A DNA stretch of 64,000 nucleotides from Trichostrongylus colubriformis (GCA_963978905.1 OZ022257.1:13104509-13168508); one strand, 5' to 3'. Shown: positions 36,015-47,838, numbered from the stretch's first letter. Translations and numbers: made by a program. The notes: a model not told the origin generated them from the sequence alone.

Positions 36015-36316
36015 CTATATTGAATATTTTCCATTTTCAAAGACTGTGACAATCAGAAATCCTGGTTTGGTTTCGGCGTGACCGTGACCGACCCCCAGAC
36101 GCTGGTTTGTGTTACACATACCACTTCGCATGTTGTCGTGTGGTTTTAAGATATCTTGTCTGCGGTCGGACGAGATCGCAAAACAAAACGGCCCATTATA
36201 CCTTTTTTGACGGAGCTTGTGGAAAGGACTGGTGTCGGTACGTGAACTGGACAGAAGCTCTCCGGAGCGTTCAATGGTCTCAACGGGATTCCATCCAGAA
36301 ATACACCCAAGTGGCC
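36015..36316 (-). CDS. Candidate three-exon gene, 3' end
   Basis: Minus strand. An exon from about 36316 to 36202 reads WNPVETIERSGELLSSS to FHKLRQK and ends at a GTATAA donor. A 42 bp intron with acceptor CGACCGCAG leads to exon 36159-36122 (QDILKPHDNMRS, donor GTATGT). An intron of 78 bp with acceptor ATTGTCACAG leads to 36043-36015 (FENGKYSI, stop). All three joins are in phase. The 42 bp intron is a multiple of three and open in another frame, so retention is possible. The 5' boundary of the first exon is weak. Probably a cytoplasmic or disordered C-terminus; family not recognised. Confidence 0.5.
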
Positions 36317-36374
36317 CTCCAGACACTCAGCCTTCACCACTTATTGAGTTTTGCACTGTTTCTTAGGGTATCCG

Positions 36375-36480
36375 CGTGAAGGAGATGGAGCATTTGAGAG
36401 GATTCGTGATTTATTTCGGGTATCGAATCCTGTTTCGCTCCGATGGGGTACACGTTCCACCAAACGCATCAGGGGTAATG
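36375..36480 (-). mobile_element. Possible SINE copy, reverse
   Basis: On the minus strand TTTGGTGGAACGTGTACCCC and ACAGGATTCGATACCCG have A- and B-box spacing. The following TCAAATGCTCCATCTCC vaguely follows the family C body. Weak identity. Confidence 0.3.
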
Positions 36481-36841
36481 AAAAAGTGACTTGAACATTT
36501 AATAAACCAGCCTTGAAAACTATATAGGCGGAATACGCATCTAATTGCTTTCACGCGCCTCAACAAAAGTCGCATTCGTGGCGCACATCAAGATTATGGT
36601 TAATGCCGACCACTGTAGTAAACTAGTAGCACCCCTGGCAATCTGTGGAATGCATTCAACTTGTGCAGCTGGAAATGTAATATTTAAATCTAGAACTAGA
36701 ACCTGGAGTCATCACATCGAAAATTTTCTTAATACATTTAAAAAACAATTTCATTAAAATTTATATGGTGTTATAACTCTTCCAACAAAGGGAATTTTTC
36801 TTCCAGGATGAAAATATTGCTTTCAAGAGAGTGAAATATTA

Positions 36842-37045
36842 TTACTGTCTCCCCATAGCAAGTATTCCTGTGGTGCTGGAATAGGAGTGGTCTGAAGTGG
36901 TGGGAGGGGAGAACCGGACGTGAATGTTCAAGAGGCTCGCAAATTTACACGTCGTCCGTCTTCGACATTTGTGACAACCTCGGTCAAACAAGTTATTGTC
37001 GTATTGTCGTGCAAACAGTCGAGTACATACTTCCACGCTTCTCTG
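36842..37045 (-). CDS. Candidate Cys-rich terminal exon
   Basis: Opens on the minus strand after ATGTACTTATTTAGCAG, and stays open 67 codons to TAA. It includes CTRLFARQYDNNLF and CHKCRRRTTC. Codons are coding-like. It lies upstream of the gene at 36015-36316 on the same strand and could be an earlier exon of it, spliced at the internal T/GTAAAT site near 36935. That join would be in phase but is unproven. No zinc-finger or other motif is complete. Confidence 0.3.
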   Translation of the reverse strand, partial: QRSVEVCTRLFARQYDNNLFDRGCHKCRRRTTCKFASLLNIHVRFSPPTTSDHSYSSTTGILAMGRQ

Positions 37046-37703
37046 CTAAATAAGTACATAAATATTTATTTACTTGCTTGTTAACTTATTCGTCTATCTA
37101 TTTATGTATTTGTCTATGTGTTTAATTGTACACCTATCCATCACTTGAATGAAAATGCTAACTCTCAGGGCAGTCTGTACGTAATTTCTAAGCACAACTC
37201 CAATCAGCCAGCGGATTAATGTAACCACTTTCCACTTATTTATTTATGTAATTATTTAACGATGGACAAGAGAACAGGCTAAACACATACACATATAAAA
37301 TGCCTAAAGAAGCGAAGTGGCAGTAACAGCCAGCTGGCTTCTGGACTATAAAATTACATGAATTTTTCAGTTGTATTATACTTTTTCGAACACCATACAT
37401 TATTGAGTTGACATGAGATCGTAAAAAAGAATTAAAACTGGTGCGAACCCTGTCTGAAAAAACCTTGACCTGACCTGTGAACGAGGATTATAATGGGAAC
37501 ACGCTCTTACTGGCTTAATTCTGTACTCTTATAGCAGATGGGGATGTAGTAGCGTCAGCAAGGGCCAGCAAGGCTAAAACGAGGTGTTCATGTTGGCTCC
37601 ATTTGCTTATTGCAAAGGGCCTGTATTACCTATGTGATGCAGGTGATGCAGGCATTTCTTGTGACCCTGGGTGCGACAAAAACCCTGGGTGATGAATGCG
37701 GAG

Positions 37704-37785
37704 GTGGTGTAGTGAAAAAGTGGCATCGCTTCACTAGCATGGTCCACATATCAAATGCCGCATTAGAGCCGATTCAAGCTAATTA
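37704..37785 (+). mobile_element. SINE family C, 5' fragment
   Basis: GGTGGTGTAGTGAAAAAGTG followed by CACTAGCATGGTCCACATATC and a CGATTCAAGC stretch aligns with the first 80 bp of the family. Just downstream is a TTTATG hexamer run (about 37800-37826). Confidence 0.5.
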
Positions 37786-37829
37786 AGTTTCGTTACATGT
37801 TTGTTTATGTTTATGTTTATGTTTATTAC

Positions 37830-39350
37830 GCTGCTTAAGGCAAAACGTAGAACAAACAACAAGGATCAGAAATCCAAACAAATTGAATTAAACATAAAAA
37901 TACTCTCTGGACCTAAAAACACCATCTCGGTAAACAATAATACAATTAAAATGCACGCATTACGCTTTAAGAGCCATTATACAACCAGATCACAATTTTC
38001 ACATCAAAGTCATAAGGCACGGTAAACCTCAAGGAATCAGGAAATCACATAATCAGATAGAACTACGGTTGCGCGACGTTCGAATTGTTTCAAGTTGCCT
38101 CTTAGTCTACCCTCGGAGGGTTGGAGTCTACCCTCTTTGTTACTTTGTTATATAAACTAGCCGCTCTGAAGATGAAACTCCTGGCCTTTACATGGGTCGG
38201 TAGGTTGATTTATACTAGGCTCGCACGTTCGAACAAAACCTTGGGTTGTATTATAGATTGGCTCGTCTCGAATGATCAGGGTTTACAGAACTCTACCACC
38301 GTATTCATACGCCGAATATCATTCAACTGACATTGCCACTTTGGACGGAAGCAAAATGCATGGCGTACCACAAGAACGGAATGATCGGAGGCGATGCTTT
38401 TCCTTCTGTGAACTCAATTGACCTTAGTAGAGCCCACCCGATGATCGAGAACGTTACCTCATGCGCCACTGATCACTGTTTACCGTGATAGCTATTCAGC
38501 GGAGCTCAATGCCAATATAGAGCTCTAGATTTCCACGAAACCACCGATCTCCTTGATCTCACCTTCTAGTTTCATACCACATGCGGCTTCACGTTTCTCC
38601 TTTCCAAGGGGCAATAAGAGAAACTCAACAAAACGGGAGGAAAGGTTTCGAGAAGACCTTGTATACCCTTTAGCTCGGCCTTGCTAGGGTCATTTACAGG
38701 CGCCAGAGTGCCGCTACGGGAACACAGGCGGTATATATCCTTTTAAGAGGACGTTATGCGTGTTATTTTGGACTTTTACCGGTAGCTGGTACCATAAACT
38801 GACTACTCAACAAGAACATTTGCGTCAGTCACAAGGAAGCGAGGCTGCGCAGACATATCAAGAAGCATACGTGGAGCGGTTGTCGGAAGAAGCCCATCAA
38901 AACAACTTCATGTGCTATGTATGACAGCAGTACATCACAGATCCGTGCGGCTGTGATCGATGCGTCAGCGATGAGGAGCATCGCAGCGCGCGTCATCGTA
39001 GGACTATAGTATTAAAACCGCGTTTCTTGTATCTTCGACCATTTCATTACTTCTTCACTGCTTGGCACCTCTACCATCATTTTCACGATCAACCGAACCA
39101 CAAGTCCGCTGCTTTCAGCGCAGAATCACGCCAATGGGACTCCTTGGGATTATCAAGAACTTCTTATTTTTGGGTTCTTCCTCACGGGTTTACAAGTATA
39201 CACTGCGTAGCTGGAAATCCACCCTATGCTAGTGTGTCCACGCCTTCAAATGTACGAGTTTCATTGTAGAATCAACTTGTTTTTATAGAACGCTTTTTCA
39301 TGTTAGTCGTGTGAATCGGTCATAAATGAGATTATTAATGCAGCACTGTA
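37830..39350. other. No firm gene
   Basis: Open frames are short and unjoined. The block ACATCACAGATCCGTGCGGC at 38931, continuing TGATCGATGCGTCA, recurs with about 80 percent identity at 54631, so it belongs to some repeat I cannot define. Confidence 0.35.
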
Positions 39351-39355
39351 CGTAT

Positions 39356-39847
39356 CTATGCAGCAACCAATTGGAAGAGCAGGAATTTCCCTGGTCGGAG
39401 CTGTGACGCAATGGGAGGTGAGAATGGATCGGGTTCCTTTCACTGGTACAACTCTTGTTCGCTACCAATTCATCATTGCCTGACTCAGTAGTTTCGTCGT
39501 CGTCGTCATCGTGCTACCGCCATCGCATGGGGCTCATTCCTTACGAATTCTCACTTACATGTTGCAACGCCTCAGAAATCTTCAGCCGGGATTGTTTCTT
39601 TCCGCAGTGGCGACTTTTCGCCACTGCTGGCCAGTCCACTTCGCTCGTTATCCTAATGGTCTATGTGTCTAGCGATTATGTGTGCGGTCGTATCGGAAAT
39701 CTCCTACCTAAACAAACGCTTCTATCCTTGCATCACACATTCCACTGTCGTCATTGCTATTGTAAAAGCTTCGTACAACTACTTAGGCTACACCTCTGTT
39801 ATCAGTGGTTTGCTCGTTATCAGCAAAGTTTCCCGTCGCTTTATGTC
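39356..39847 (-). CDS. Candidate three-exon gene, 3' end
   Basis: Minus strand, all phase 0: 39847-39794 (acceptor CCTTCTGTAG, 18 codons, KRRETLLITSKPLITE), 39660-39559 (34 codons, ITSEVDWPAVAKSRHC, consensus donor CAT/GTAAGT), and 39400-39356 (acceptor GCGTCACAG, ending GKFLLFQLVAA and TAG). The first intron donor is GTGTAG. The plus strand is open here too (146 codons, 39455-39895) but contains no splice support. The encoded segment is basic and lacks membrane helices. Family unknown, 5' exons not located. Confidence 0.45.
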
Positions 39848-40348
39848 CTACAGAAGGTTTATTTCCCACAGAAAGTGCTTCAGTGCCTAATGTAGCTCAG
39901 GCACTGAAGAACTTTCTGTAGGATATGAACTTTAGTGCCTTTCCCGCCAATTCTTTCTCAGGTGTGGGGAGGTGGCAGTTAAACCTCCCTCTGCATTAGT
40001 ACTTTCTCTTATACATTTCGCTGCTTCTTTCATTTGGATTTTACTTGCTGGTCTTTTAGCACTATTCACCGATCTACCTATCTCAGCTAACTATTGGGTT
40101 TTTCAGTTGTAATAATTTTGTGAGATTCACATGAAGTTCAAAAAGCCCAGAGGTTTCAAGGCAACGATCGCGAGAATTTGGACGAATCATGAAAAGTGTA
40201 GGGAATATGGAAGTCGAGGTGCCTAGTAATACGACGTTGAAGAAAAGACGGAACGAAATATGTAGCTATCATGAGCAGAATGGTGGACTCCTCCTGGTCC
40301 ACCTATCCCTTCATACAAGATTCTGAAGGTAGTGGCTCTCAAACTTAA

Positions 40349-40645
40349 ACAAAATCTGAATGTGTGAAAAACAATGTGAGGTTCCGGAATTTCATCAAGA
40401 AAAGCGTTATCTGCTCCTCTACCAGCAATTTGGTAGGATAGGGTACGCAGTAGCAGTGAGTCAGTCGGATGCACATCTGCTGGCTCCCTTCATAAAGTGT
40501 CAATATACAAAATAAAATAAACTGCTTTATTTCAGGCCTGTATAAGACACTAGGCGTAGGAAACTTGCCAACAGGCCTTGATTTTTCGCATTATTTTTGG
40601 AATCTTTTGTAGATTTGCATGAGGTTTCGGGACTGCACAATACTC
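40349..40645. mobile_element. Relative of the 8.8 kb foldback
   Basis: AATGTGTGAAAAACAATGTG followed by AGGTTCCGGAATTTCATC matches the left end at 8799. Near 40600-40640, GGAATCTTTTGTAG and GAGGTTTCGGGACTG resemble the inverted right arm. The centre is unrelated or too diverged to align. Confidence 0.5.
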
Positions 40646-41129
40646 AGAGATAAAACAGAATCGTCAAAGGAAATCACATACAATGTCCCATGAGTTCTCA
40701 ACTTGTAGTTATACAATGTGAGAAAGATGAAAAAAATGTGTCATATCTTTTTTTCGAATTTGGGAAGAAATAATTCCGCTTTGAGAGAATTATACAGAAT
40801 TGTAATTTGTGCATCACTGAAGATGTAATAAAACTTATAAAATGAGCTGTTGAAATCTTTGAAGACGCGATATTTCGTGCTCCGCTCTGTTCTGATCTTC
40901 ATATCGATACTCGCATTGGAATAATCTCATCAGCTATTCCATTACCACTATGTTCCTCAGACTTAGATTACTATCCTTTCTTATGAACTGAGACTCTTCA
41001 AGAGACTGTCAGAGCAAAGTTAATTATCCAGTCAACTGGTACGCTATGTCCACTCGTCCGTTCACACCTTATCTATGCCGATTGACTATGAGAAAATTGA
41101 TAGCCATAGTATCTGACGGTCATGGTCAG

Positions 41130-41358
41130 CCATCATCGCCACCGCCGGCGCGCACCAGCGCCATTGTCTGTCTATCATTTCGGTTCGTTACTGTGTGTAA
41201 ATGCCGCATGGTCGTTCTCTTTAATCACGACTTTCCCTGGCTCGTTCTGGTCTTTTTTGAATCCATTGTCCCTTTCTCTCAGCAAAAGTACGACGAAACG
41301 CGACCATCTTTTTTATACTTTGAAAAGACTGAGGAGCGATCTCAATTTTTTTCATTGA
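41130..41358 (+). CDS. Candidate terminal exons, paralogue of 44.5 kb
   Basis: Exon 41130-41196 (after GGTCATGGTCAG, donor GTAAAT) joins in phase across an 86 bp intron to 41283-41358 (acceptor CCCTTTCTCTCAG), which ends TLKRLRSDLNFFH and TGA. The second exon resembles the one at 44786: CTCTCAGCAA and AAAAGACTGAGGA occur in both at the same 41 bp spacing, in the same frame. A longer frame (41046-41552, 168 codons) overlaps in another phase and competes with this model. Function unknown. The shared KRLR is the only motif. Confidence 0.35.
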
Positions 41359-41559
41359 ACGAATGTGATAAAGGAGTTCAGATTTTGTGCGTTACCCTTC
41401 TTTTAGGAAAGTGCCTTAGAAAAGTAGGGCGAGATCATTTAATAAATATTACTCAGCAAACCATCTTGTTGACGGAGTACCCGAAAGGTACGGCGAGATC
41501 ATTCAATGATTATCACTCTGTGAATCAGTTTGCCAATTCCGAATGGAAGTAGAACGCGT

Positions 41560-42945
41560 GGCACATTCGATAAGGAATTGCTCAATGCCAACTGCTCTTT
41601 TATATTTAATGTATCATTTTGCTATCTAGGTAAATAGGGCATGAAACATTTCATTGCACAAATACTTCAGCTAGTTCTCTTATCATGATGACGTCATTTC
41701 GGGTTTCTTTTATCCGGCACCTTTTTCGATTATTCGCAGATTACAGTGTAGTTTTTTGAAGAAACTTGTCAGTTATCATTGCATTAGTGAATAAGATGTT
41801 GAATGCGTCCTTAAGCGACGTAATCTTATTTAGCGGAGATTTCAAGTGTGACATTCATCAAACAGAGGTTTCTGAGGAATACATAAATATGGGCTCACTA
41901 TGATCAAATGGAACCTCAGGCCGTGGGCCCGATGTTGAATTTTTTTGGGATTAGCTTCTCCGCACGATTGAGAACAAAGGTAATTTCCATGCATCAGTTA
42001 TAAATCTTCTTTGCTTTTTACTCCTACGGCTCATGGCGCTCATATATTGGTAGTGCTACTTTTTTGGAAATCTGTTTAGGGTTTTACTTTTCATCTCTTC
42101 GCTGATTAAAACTGCAGCTTCCTCGATTCTTAATTCCATTTTTCACGAACTTGTTCTTTTATCATGGTTTGGAGGGAATGCTGGGTAGACTAGCTTTTAT
42201 ATTGGCGAGCTAGCTTTGCTGAAAGCCAAGGCTCGTTGTATTTGTTCATAGGATTAATTAAAAGTTGTACTTGAATAGGCGAAGGTATATGGGCTATTGA
42301 TTGAGTTCCTGCCACATCTTTTCACAAATTTTCAGCTTTTTTGATTTTGTATCACTTTGAGATTTTCCTTCACCCCGACTCACCATTCCCTGCCTACAAT
42401 TTGGCTACTTCCCTCTATCTTTTATGGTGTGACTTTTTCCTATTTTCGTGACTAGTTTTTTAGAATTTCCCATATATCATTAAGGATTGATACATTTTAC
42501 GAAGTCTTCGTTGAATATATACCGCTGTACGCCTATTATACTGCATTTTACATGATTCTTAATCCTGTTATCCAAGCGTTGTCCGTTCTTTTCTGGTTTA
42601 CTGAAATGGGGCGAGTTCTTTAATGGATAAGTTTGCTAAGTAATGCTAGAGCGTCCGGTTCAATCTTTGCTGTTTACGGTACCATATTTATGAAAGGCCC
42701 AACGGACTTCTGATTAATATCTGGGGCAGGCACAAGAATTGTGCAACGAGGAAGTTTTCCACTTAAGACGAGTTCCTTTGCCCTACCCCTTAAACATCTG
42801 CCTATCCTTCCCCTAACACCACTTCCGAGAGATTGGAGGTGACGGAGTTGGTTCATTAACTGCTCTATGAAATATCTGAAACCTCTGAAAATAGATTGAT
42901 GGTGGGTGTTTTTGGTATGTTTTGTTCTCTTTTACAGTACTACCC
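41560..42945. other. No supported feature
   Basis: AT-rich flank with no joined exons and no repeat I can match inside the window. Confidence 0.4.
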
Positions 42946-42948
42946 AAA

Positions 42949-43083
42949 TCGCGTTCATACTTTGCGGCAGGTGGCAAGGTGCGGCTGCGTGACTCTGCGT
43001 CTCCGCGTATGCCACGCTGCCTCGTTGTCGGTGTCGTCTTTGCACCTCTTCCGTGCACTGCCTCGCTGCCTAACGCGGCCTTA
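42949..43083. mobile_element. GC-rich foldback element, F family (reverse)
   Basis: Left end TCGCGTTCATACTTTGCGGC, right end complement TAAGGCCGCGTTAGGCAGCG. The interior GTGACTCTGCGTCTCCGCGT, ATGCCACGCTGCCTCGTTG and TCTTTGCACCTCTTCCGTGC follows the reverse complement of the copy at 15016. Open frames here on both strands are artefacts of composition. Confidence 0.85.
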
Positions 43084-43320
43084 CTCTTCTCTCCTGGATT
43101 CCTCGACTGACACTCCACCTTGGTCCTAGCCTCCATAGGGATTTGCCATGAGCTTGTACAGGGGCAATGCCATCGTTTGCCATCATTGCCCTTGTCATCC
43201 CCTTTTTTATGGTCAGCTGGTTTCTGTAGGAGCTAAGTGGGCAGCTTACTAATCTGCTAATCTGCTTTGCGGTGGTGGAAAAAGGAGTGAGAGCGCCTAT
43301 TTGTGTGTTTATTCATCTGG

Positions 43321-43554
43321 TTATTCTTCATGTACAAAAAGTAGACCGGTTAGAGTCTTCATTTTCTTTTTTCTTCTCTCTTTGTCTTTTGAAAGGACGT
43401 CAGGTGGACAGGAAAGAGTGACGTTTTCGCGATAGAATAGGTCGTTAAACGCAAAAAAGGCCCAGTCGAAGCTGTGCTCATTATTTATCAATGAACACAA
43501 TAGCCGGAAAGTCACGTCTGTTAAAGATCCATTCGTACTTTGAAAAACGCAATT
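43321..43554 (-). CDS. Candidate terminal exon, 77 codons
   Basis: Minus-strand frame opening after GGACGTTTTGTGCAG and running NCVFQSTNGSLTDVTFRLLC to a lysine/arginine-rich tail (KDKERRKKKMKTLTG) and a stop. Codon choice looks natural, with two N-glycosylation motifs (NGS, NVT). A consensus GTAAGT donor lies upstream near 43635, but joining from it favours a different frame, so the model is open. Family unknown. Confidence 0.3.
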   Translation of the reverse strand, partial: NCVFQSTNGSLTDVTFRLLCSLINNEHSFDWAFFAFNDLFYRENVTLSCPPDVLSKDKERRKKKMKTLTGLLFVHEE

Positions 43555-44149
43555 CTGCACAAAACGTCCACGCAAAGAACGTTTTCGCTACCTGTTCCTG
43601 TTTAGTCCGCAAAATAACGCTGTCTACTGTCGTTACTTACGAGCTATGAAGCCTTGTTCAATATTTTCTTATTCTTTTCCTGCTTTTATATGAAATTGGA
43701 AGAAAGTCTGGAGTTTTTATAAAAATTTTAGGGTCCCAAGAGAATGGTCAGTCTGAATCAGAATCATGACCTTATTGAGGAAATTAACTTGTATACTGAT
43801 TTTTTTATTGAATAAGTGTGGGATTTTCACAAAAAGTTTAGGACCCTCGAGATCATAACTCGAGATCCCTCGAGATCATAATTACATTGAAGGGATTAAC
43901 TGTGCTCTCACTGGTTTATCAGTTCTGTGATTTATTAGTAGGAGTTTTTGATTTAATTTCTTTTTGGTATAAGAAACTGATTCCTGAGACGATTTTATAG
44001 TGAGGTGTATTTGAGCAAGAACTGTTTCAGTTAGTCAAGGATTTCGGTGTTTATCCCCTCACCTTTGGGAGCAATTGGGTTTCCTACTCAGCTATCTAAC
44101 TGCAGTAGTAACTCATCATCATTCTCATAATAAGCTGATGTATGGAAAG

Positions 44150-44395
44150 AGGTGGAGATGGTGTAGGAAATCGCGCCGCCACTACGAGCATGGACATGGA
44201 TCGGTATCCGCTCAGGCCAATCAAGTCCTCCATCCACGAGGGATCTTTTAATTGGTGCCATACGCGCCTGAAGCCGTGAAAACTGCATGCCACTATCTTC
44301 TGCAATTTTTTGGTACAGCAGGCCACATCGCATAGAAATTTCACTACGATTCTAGATGGAAATACAGTGCATGGCCCATTCTGCACTAATTGCTT
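44150..44395 (+). mobile_element. SINE family C copy
   Basis: AGATGGTGTAGGAAATCGCG and CATGGATCGGTATCCGCTCA stand at A/B-box spacing, then GGCCAATCAAGTCCTCCATCC, AATTGGTGCCATACGCGCCT and CACTACGATTCTAGATGG follow the 61060 copy in order. Both minus-strand frames over this stretch are probably spurious. Confidence 0.7.
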
Positions 44396-44466
44396 TGACT
44401 TTTTATGACTTTTGAAGGACTTATAAACTTTCTACCACAAGTTTTTTTTTTCGTTTTTATTGTCAG

Positions 44467-44921
44467 ACTGGCTGTCTGTCTTTGCGTCGACGTCAGTTGG
44501 TGTGTCCAGCTTTGCTTGGAGACTTCACGCGGACAATAGCAAATATATCAAGAGGCGTGTAAGATTCGCTGGCGATTCCGACAGCGTTACGGCGCGACCA
44601 CCTTCAGACCTTCGACCACACACACACATACACATACATTTGTTTGCTATGCGTTATTATGACTATGCGACAGGTCGTCGATCCGCGCACAATCTCTCCT
44701 CATGACCCATTCCGTTGGAGGAAGGGGAAGGGGTGGAGAATGTTCCAATCGCCTCAATCCTACCGTTTCCCTCAGTTTCTCTCAGCAATAAGAAAAACTT
44801 CAACACGATCCTGCTTAACGTTTCTAAAAGACTGAGGAAAGCGGTAGAGCCGTTTTTACGGTCCGTTGTCTCGGCGTCGTTCGTTCTGCCTGCCTCTCCG
44901 ATTGTCCGAAAGACTTCTTAG
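44467..44921 (+). CDS. Candidate gene 3' end (two exons)
   Basis: Exon 44467-44558 opens after a run of T and TTTTATTGTCAG, ending at a consensus GTAAGA donor. Exon 44786-44921 follows CCCTCAGTTTCTCTCAG and reads NKKNFNTILLNVSKRLRK to VLPASPIVRKTS and TAG. They join in phase (GT plus C). An alternative reading of the first exon (WLSVFASTSVGVSSFAW) would need a different second acceptor near 44720. The last exon's similarity to 41283-41358 supports its frame. A basic amphipathic helix is likely. Family unknown. Confidence 0.42.
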
Positions 44922-45509
44922 CTGAAGAGTTCTCTGAGACTTGTTCATAAGCAAGTGGCTTTGAGTGGCCGAATTTTTTTCATCGCCACAAAAACTTCGC
45001 TCGTCGTCCGCCCCCCCCCCCCTCTTGCGTCGGAGGATCTTCTCCGTTACTGATATCCATTGTTTACCATTACACAGTGCGCTCCCCACACAGATACTTT
45101 CTCTGCTAATTTTTCTCACAAATCAATCGCTCCCCCAGACAGGCCTGGGAAATCGCTAATACATCAGAGTTCATCAGTATACAGATTTCCTACGATCGAT
45201 CAGAAACGTTTCAGAATTTTCAGAGAAGTTCTCAAAAAATTGTGGATTCATGGTATTGGGACGACTTACTGGCGACTCTCAAGTTTGGGGTTGATTTTTT
45301 GAAAAAAAATCGTAAAATATAATTTTCTAATGTGGTCTAGTTCTTCTCACACCTATGACCACGTGGAATATGTAAACGTCCAAATTAGTCAAAAGCTTAA
45401 AGGCGGATTTCTTGAAGTCGCCATCATGCATCTCTTTCCGTTCTGGTAGAGTGCTAACAGATAAAGGGGAACACCTCACAGTCAGGGCCAGCTAGCGACA
45501 ATCCTTTGA

Positions 45510-45932
45510 GTCGCGTTCATACTTTGCGTAACCGACGCCGGCACCGGCGACGACGGCCTCAAAATCATCTGCATGCCGCCGGCGACGGCATCAATCTGAT
45601 AACGTGCTCTGGTCGCAAAAACTCGACCCAACCATATTACAGCATGATGGTCGTGGCGAGAACTCAGGTATTCAACTTCGAATCTTGGCATAGTTCGGAA
45701 CTATGCCAAGATTCAAATTCGAATTCGTGGGCTCCCGCCACGCTCATCATGCACAGTTCGGTACTATGCTAAAGTTCGGATTGGACCGCGCTCATCATAC
45801 TGTAATGTGGCCGGATCGAGCGTCTTGCAAACAGAGCACGTTATGACTGACGCCGTCGTCGGCGGCAAACAAATGATTTTGTCGCCGTTGCCGGCGGTGC
45901 CGGCGTCGGTAACGCGAAGTTTGAGAGCGGTC
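45510..45932. mobile_element. Large nested foldback, F family
   Basis: Outer arms: CGCGTTCATACTTTGCGTAA, CGACGCCGGCACCGGCGACG at the left and their complements at the right (TTGCCGGCGGTGCCGGCGTC). Inside lies a second palindrome, ACTTCGAATCTTGGCATAGT against ACTATGCCAAGATTCAAATT (45680-45720), and a third half-copy of the same around 45755. AACGTGCTCTG at about 45600 is mirrored by CAGAGCACGTT at 45831. The element looks like two foldbacks, one inside the other. Confidence 0.85.
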
Positions 45933-47320
45933 TTATTGCTAAGAGTCACAGGATGGATAGTAAGTGCGCTTCATAGGGAGAGTGCAGACGAGCGCGGAAA
46001 AACGCAGACAGTTTACGCGCGAATTTCAAATTAGGTCCAAGTTACTTGTACGACCCTTCTTTTCCAATATTGTTGGTTCATGCGATTCCTCTACCAAGAA
46101 ACTCACTTTCTTCATGGAGCTTTCATGTAGCTGCCGTGCAATAGAATTCTTATCATAACAGCTCAAGCTTAATCTCCGATTAATTAAACCTCTTGTTAGA
46201 ACTAGTGGTATTTGGGTTAAGCATTGCTTTATATTACATGATATAATAATAAAGAAGTCAATGACGCATGTTGTTAAAACACTGTGGACACTGTGGTTTA
46301 CATTTTTATTGAATTTTATTTTATAGTTGTTTTTTTCTTTTCGTTCTTTTGTTTATTTCCAATGTCTGATGGTTCTTTCGGTTTTGAAGCTCATCTTGGG
46401 CTTTTTGGTGGTTTGCTAAATTTATCGACTGCAACTCTTTTCTAGAAAGCGCTGCTTCACTCTTTTAAAAGTTTGTCTTTATGCAAGAAAAGTGAAAACC
46501 GTCTCTAATGTGCAGTCACTAATAGATCCGGCTGAAGTGGTTAAGCAAACTGCACTTACTTAAGAACCCCCTTGCTTTCACTCGTCATTTCCTCATTTTC
46601 TGCAGTCCTCGATGTTTCTCAGCTATTCGCTCTCTGCTATTGAAATGAATTATTCATAATTTCCGTTGCCAATTAGTCGTTTCATTGTTCCGCTTCTATT
46701 ATTTATTGAATTGTTGTTGACCTCCTTTTCATGCAGTTTTTGCCCATACATTCTATAACATATGTTCCTCCTTTTTCCGTCATGGACCCCAATTTACAAG
46801 CAACGGTGACGACTTAATTATATGTGTACCGAAAACTAGGTGGTGGCATATATTATGTGGGAGGGGAAAGAAGTGGTCAGGATTATGACCCCATCTACCC
46901 TAGATAGTGGTGTTTCTAGCGTATTCATAAAGAAATAAGGGTTATGGGTACGATTTCATGGGCTCTGTCAAGGTGTGAATCTTCAGAATGAGGCTATAGG
47001 GGCGGTAATGTGACACGTAATGTCGAAGCTATTCTCGTGAAACAAATGAGCTTCCTTGTCGAGAAGGCGGTCGAGTTGGAAAAAAGGATCCTGATTGAGC
47101 TCTGAATAGTCGGACAATTTATTTAACTGTGTCATACGATTTCATCTTTTCTTAATGAAAAAAACGCCACGGTTCGACGTTAACCTGCCTTTGTTTGGGA
47201 TGCGTCATACATCCTACTTATACTCGGAATCGTCGTAATATTTAAATGCTCCTGTTGTCAGTCCAATACAAAGACCGGAGGTAATTCAGTGTTCAAGTAA
47301 GTCTATTAAGCCTTCCCCCT
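45933..47320. other. No supported feature
   Basis: No joined exons or repeat matches. A pyrimidine tract with CCCTCCCCCCTCCCC lies near 47315-47331. Confidence 0.4.
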
Positions 47321-47324
47321 CCCC

Positions 47325-47465
47325 CCTCCCCAGTGGAGCCTAGGACCAACTCACTGAGATCTCGATAGATGGCGGCTTGGATGGCCTGGGCTGGCATTGA
47401 TCCGTGAACCATCAATAGGGGCAGCACTACTTGTCACTGCACCAACTTCGCATTTCTGATGATGT
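47325..47465 (-). mobile_element. SINE family C, reverse 5' fragment
   Basis: On the minus strand GTGCAGTGACAAGTAGTGCT, then GTTCACGGATCAATGCCAG and CCCAGGCCATCCAAGCC, aligns with the first 110 bp of the copy at 2675. Confidence 0.65.
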
Positions 47466-47838
47466 ATTATTGCTGATCGTATTTTATAGACTGTACACCT
47501 TTCCGTTCGCAAGTTCTGAAGTGTTTCGGGTATAAGTAGCAATGGAGTGGTCAACTCAAACGACCATCAATAAGGGGTCAAGCTTCCGGTTTTGCTTTCA
47601 TGAATGTAAGCGTTTTCCATTGGCTTTTTTGAATTGATTCGCTCATGAGCGAAACAAATCGGTAGTTAACTTCCCCCCCCCCCTCCCGGATTGAAGTTCT
47701 CGCACGGGCCGGTTAAGTCCAGTGCATTCTTTTGGCTCAAGGAGTGGCAGCATCTCGCTGCTTCCCCGTGGAGTTTTTTTTTCTAAAAACAAAACTGATC
47801 ATTGTGTCGAAGTCCTGGGGTTCGTTTGACGTACCGAG

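Noticed and set aside
39541..39895. Possible seven-membrane chemoreceptor fragment on the plus strand (hydrophobic frame around 39663-39890).
   Set aside because: It needs a frameshift and has no splice support. The minus strand gives three phase-consistent exons over the same bases.
40880..41000. Decayed mariner motif resembling PYSPDLAPSDYHLF.
   Set aside because: Only about half the positions agree and no inverted ends or TA flanks were found.
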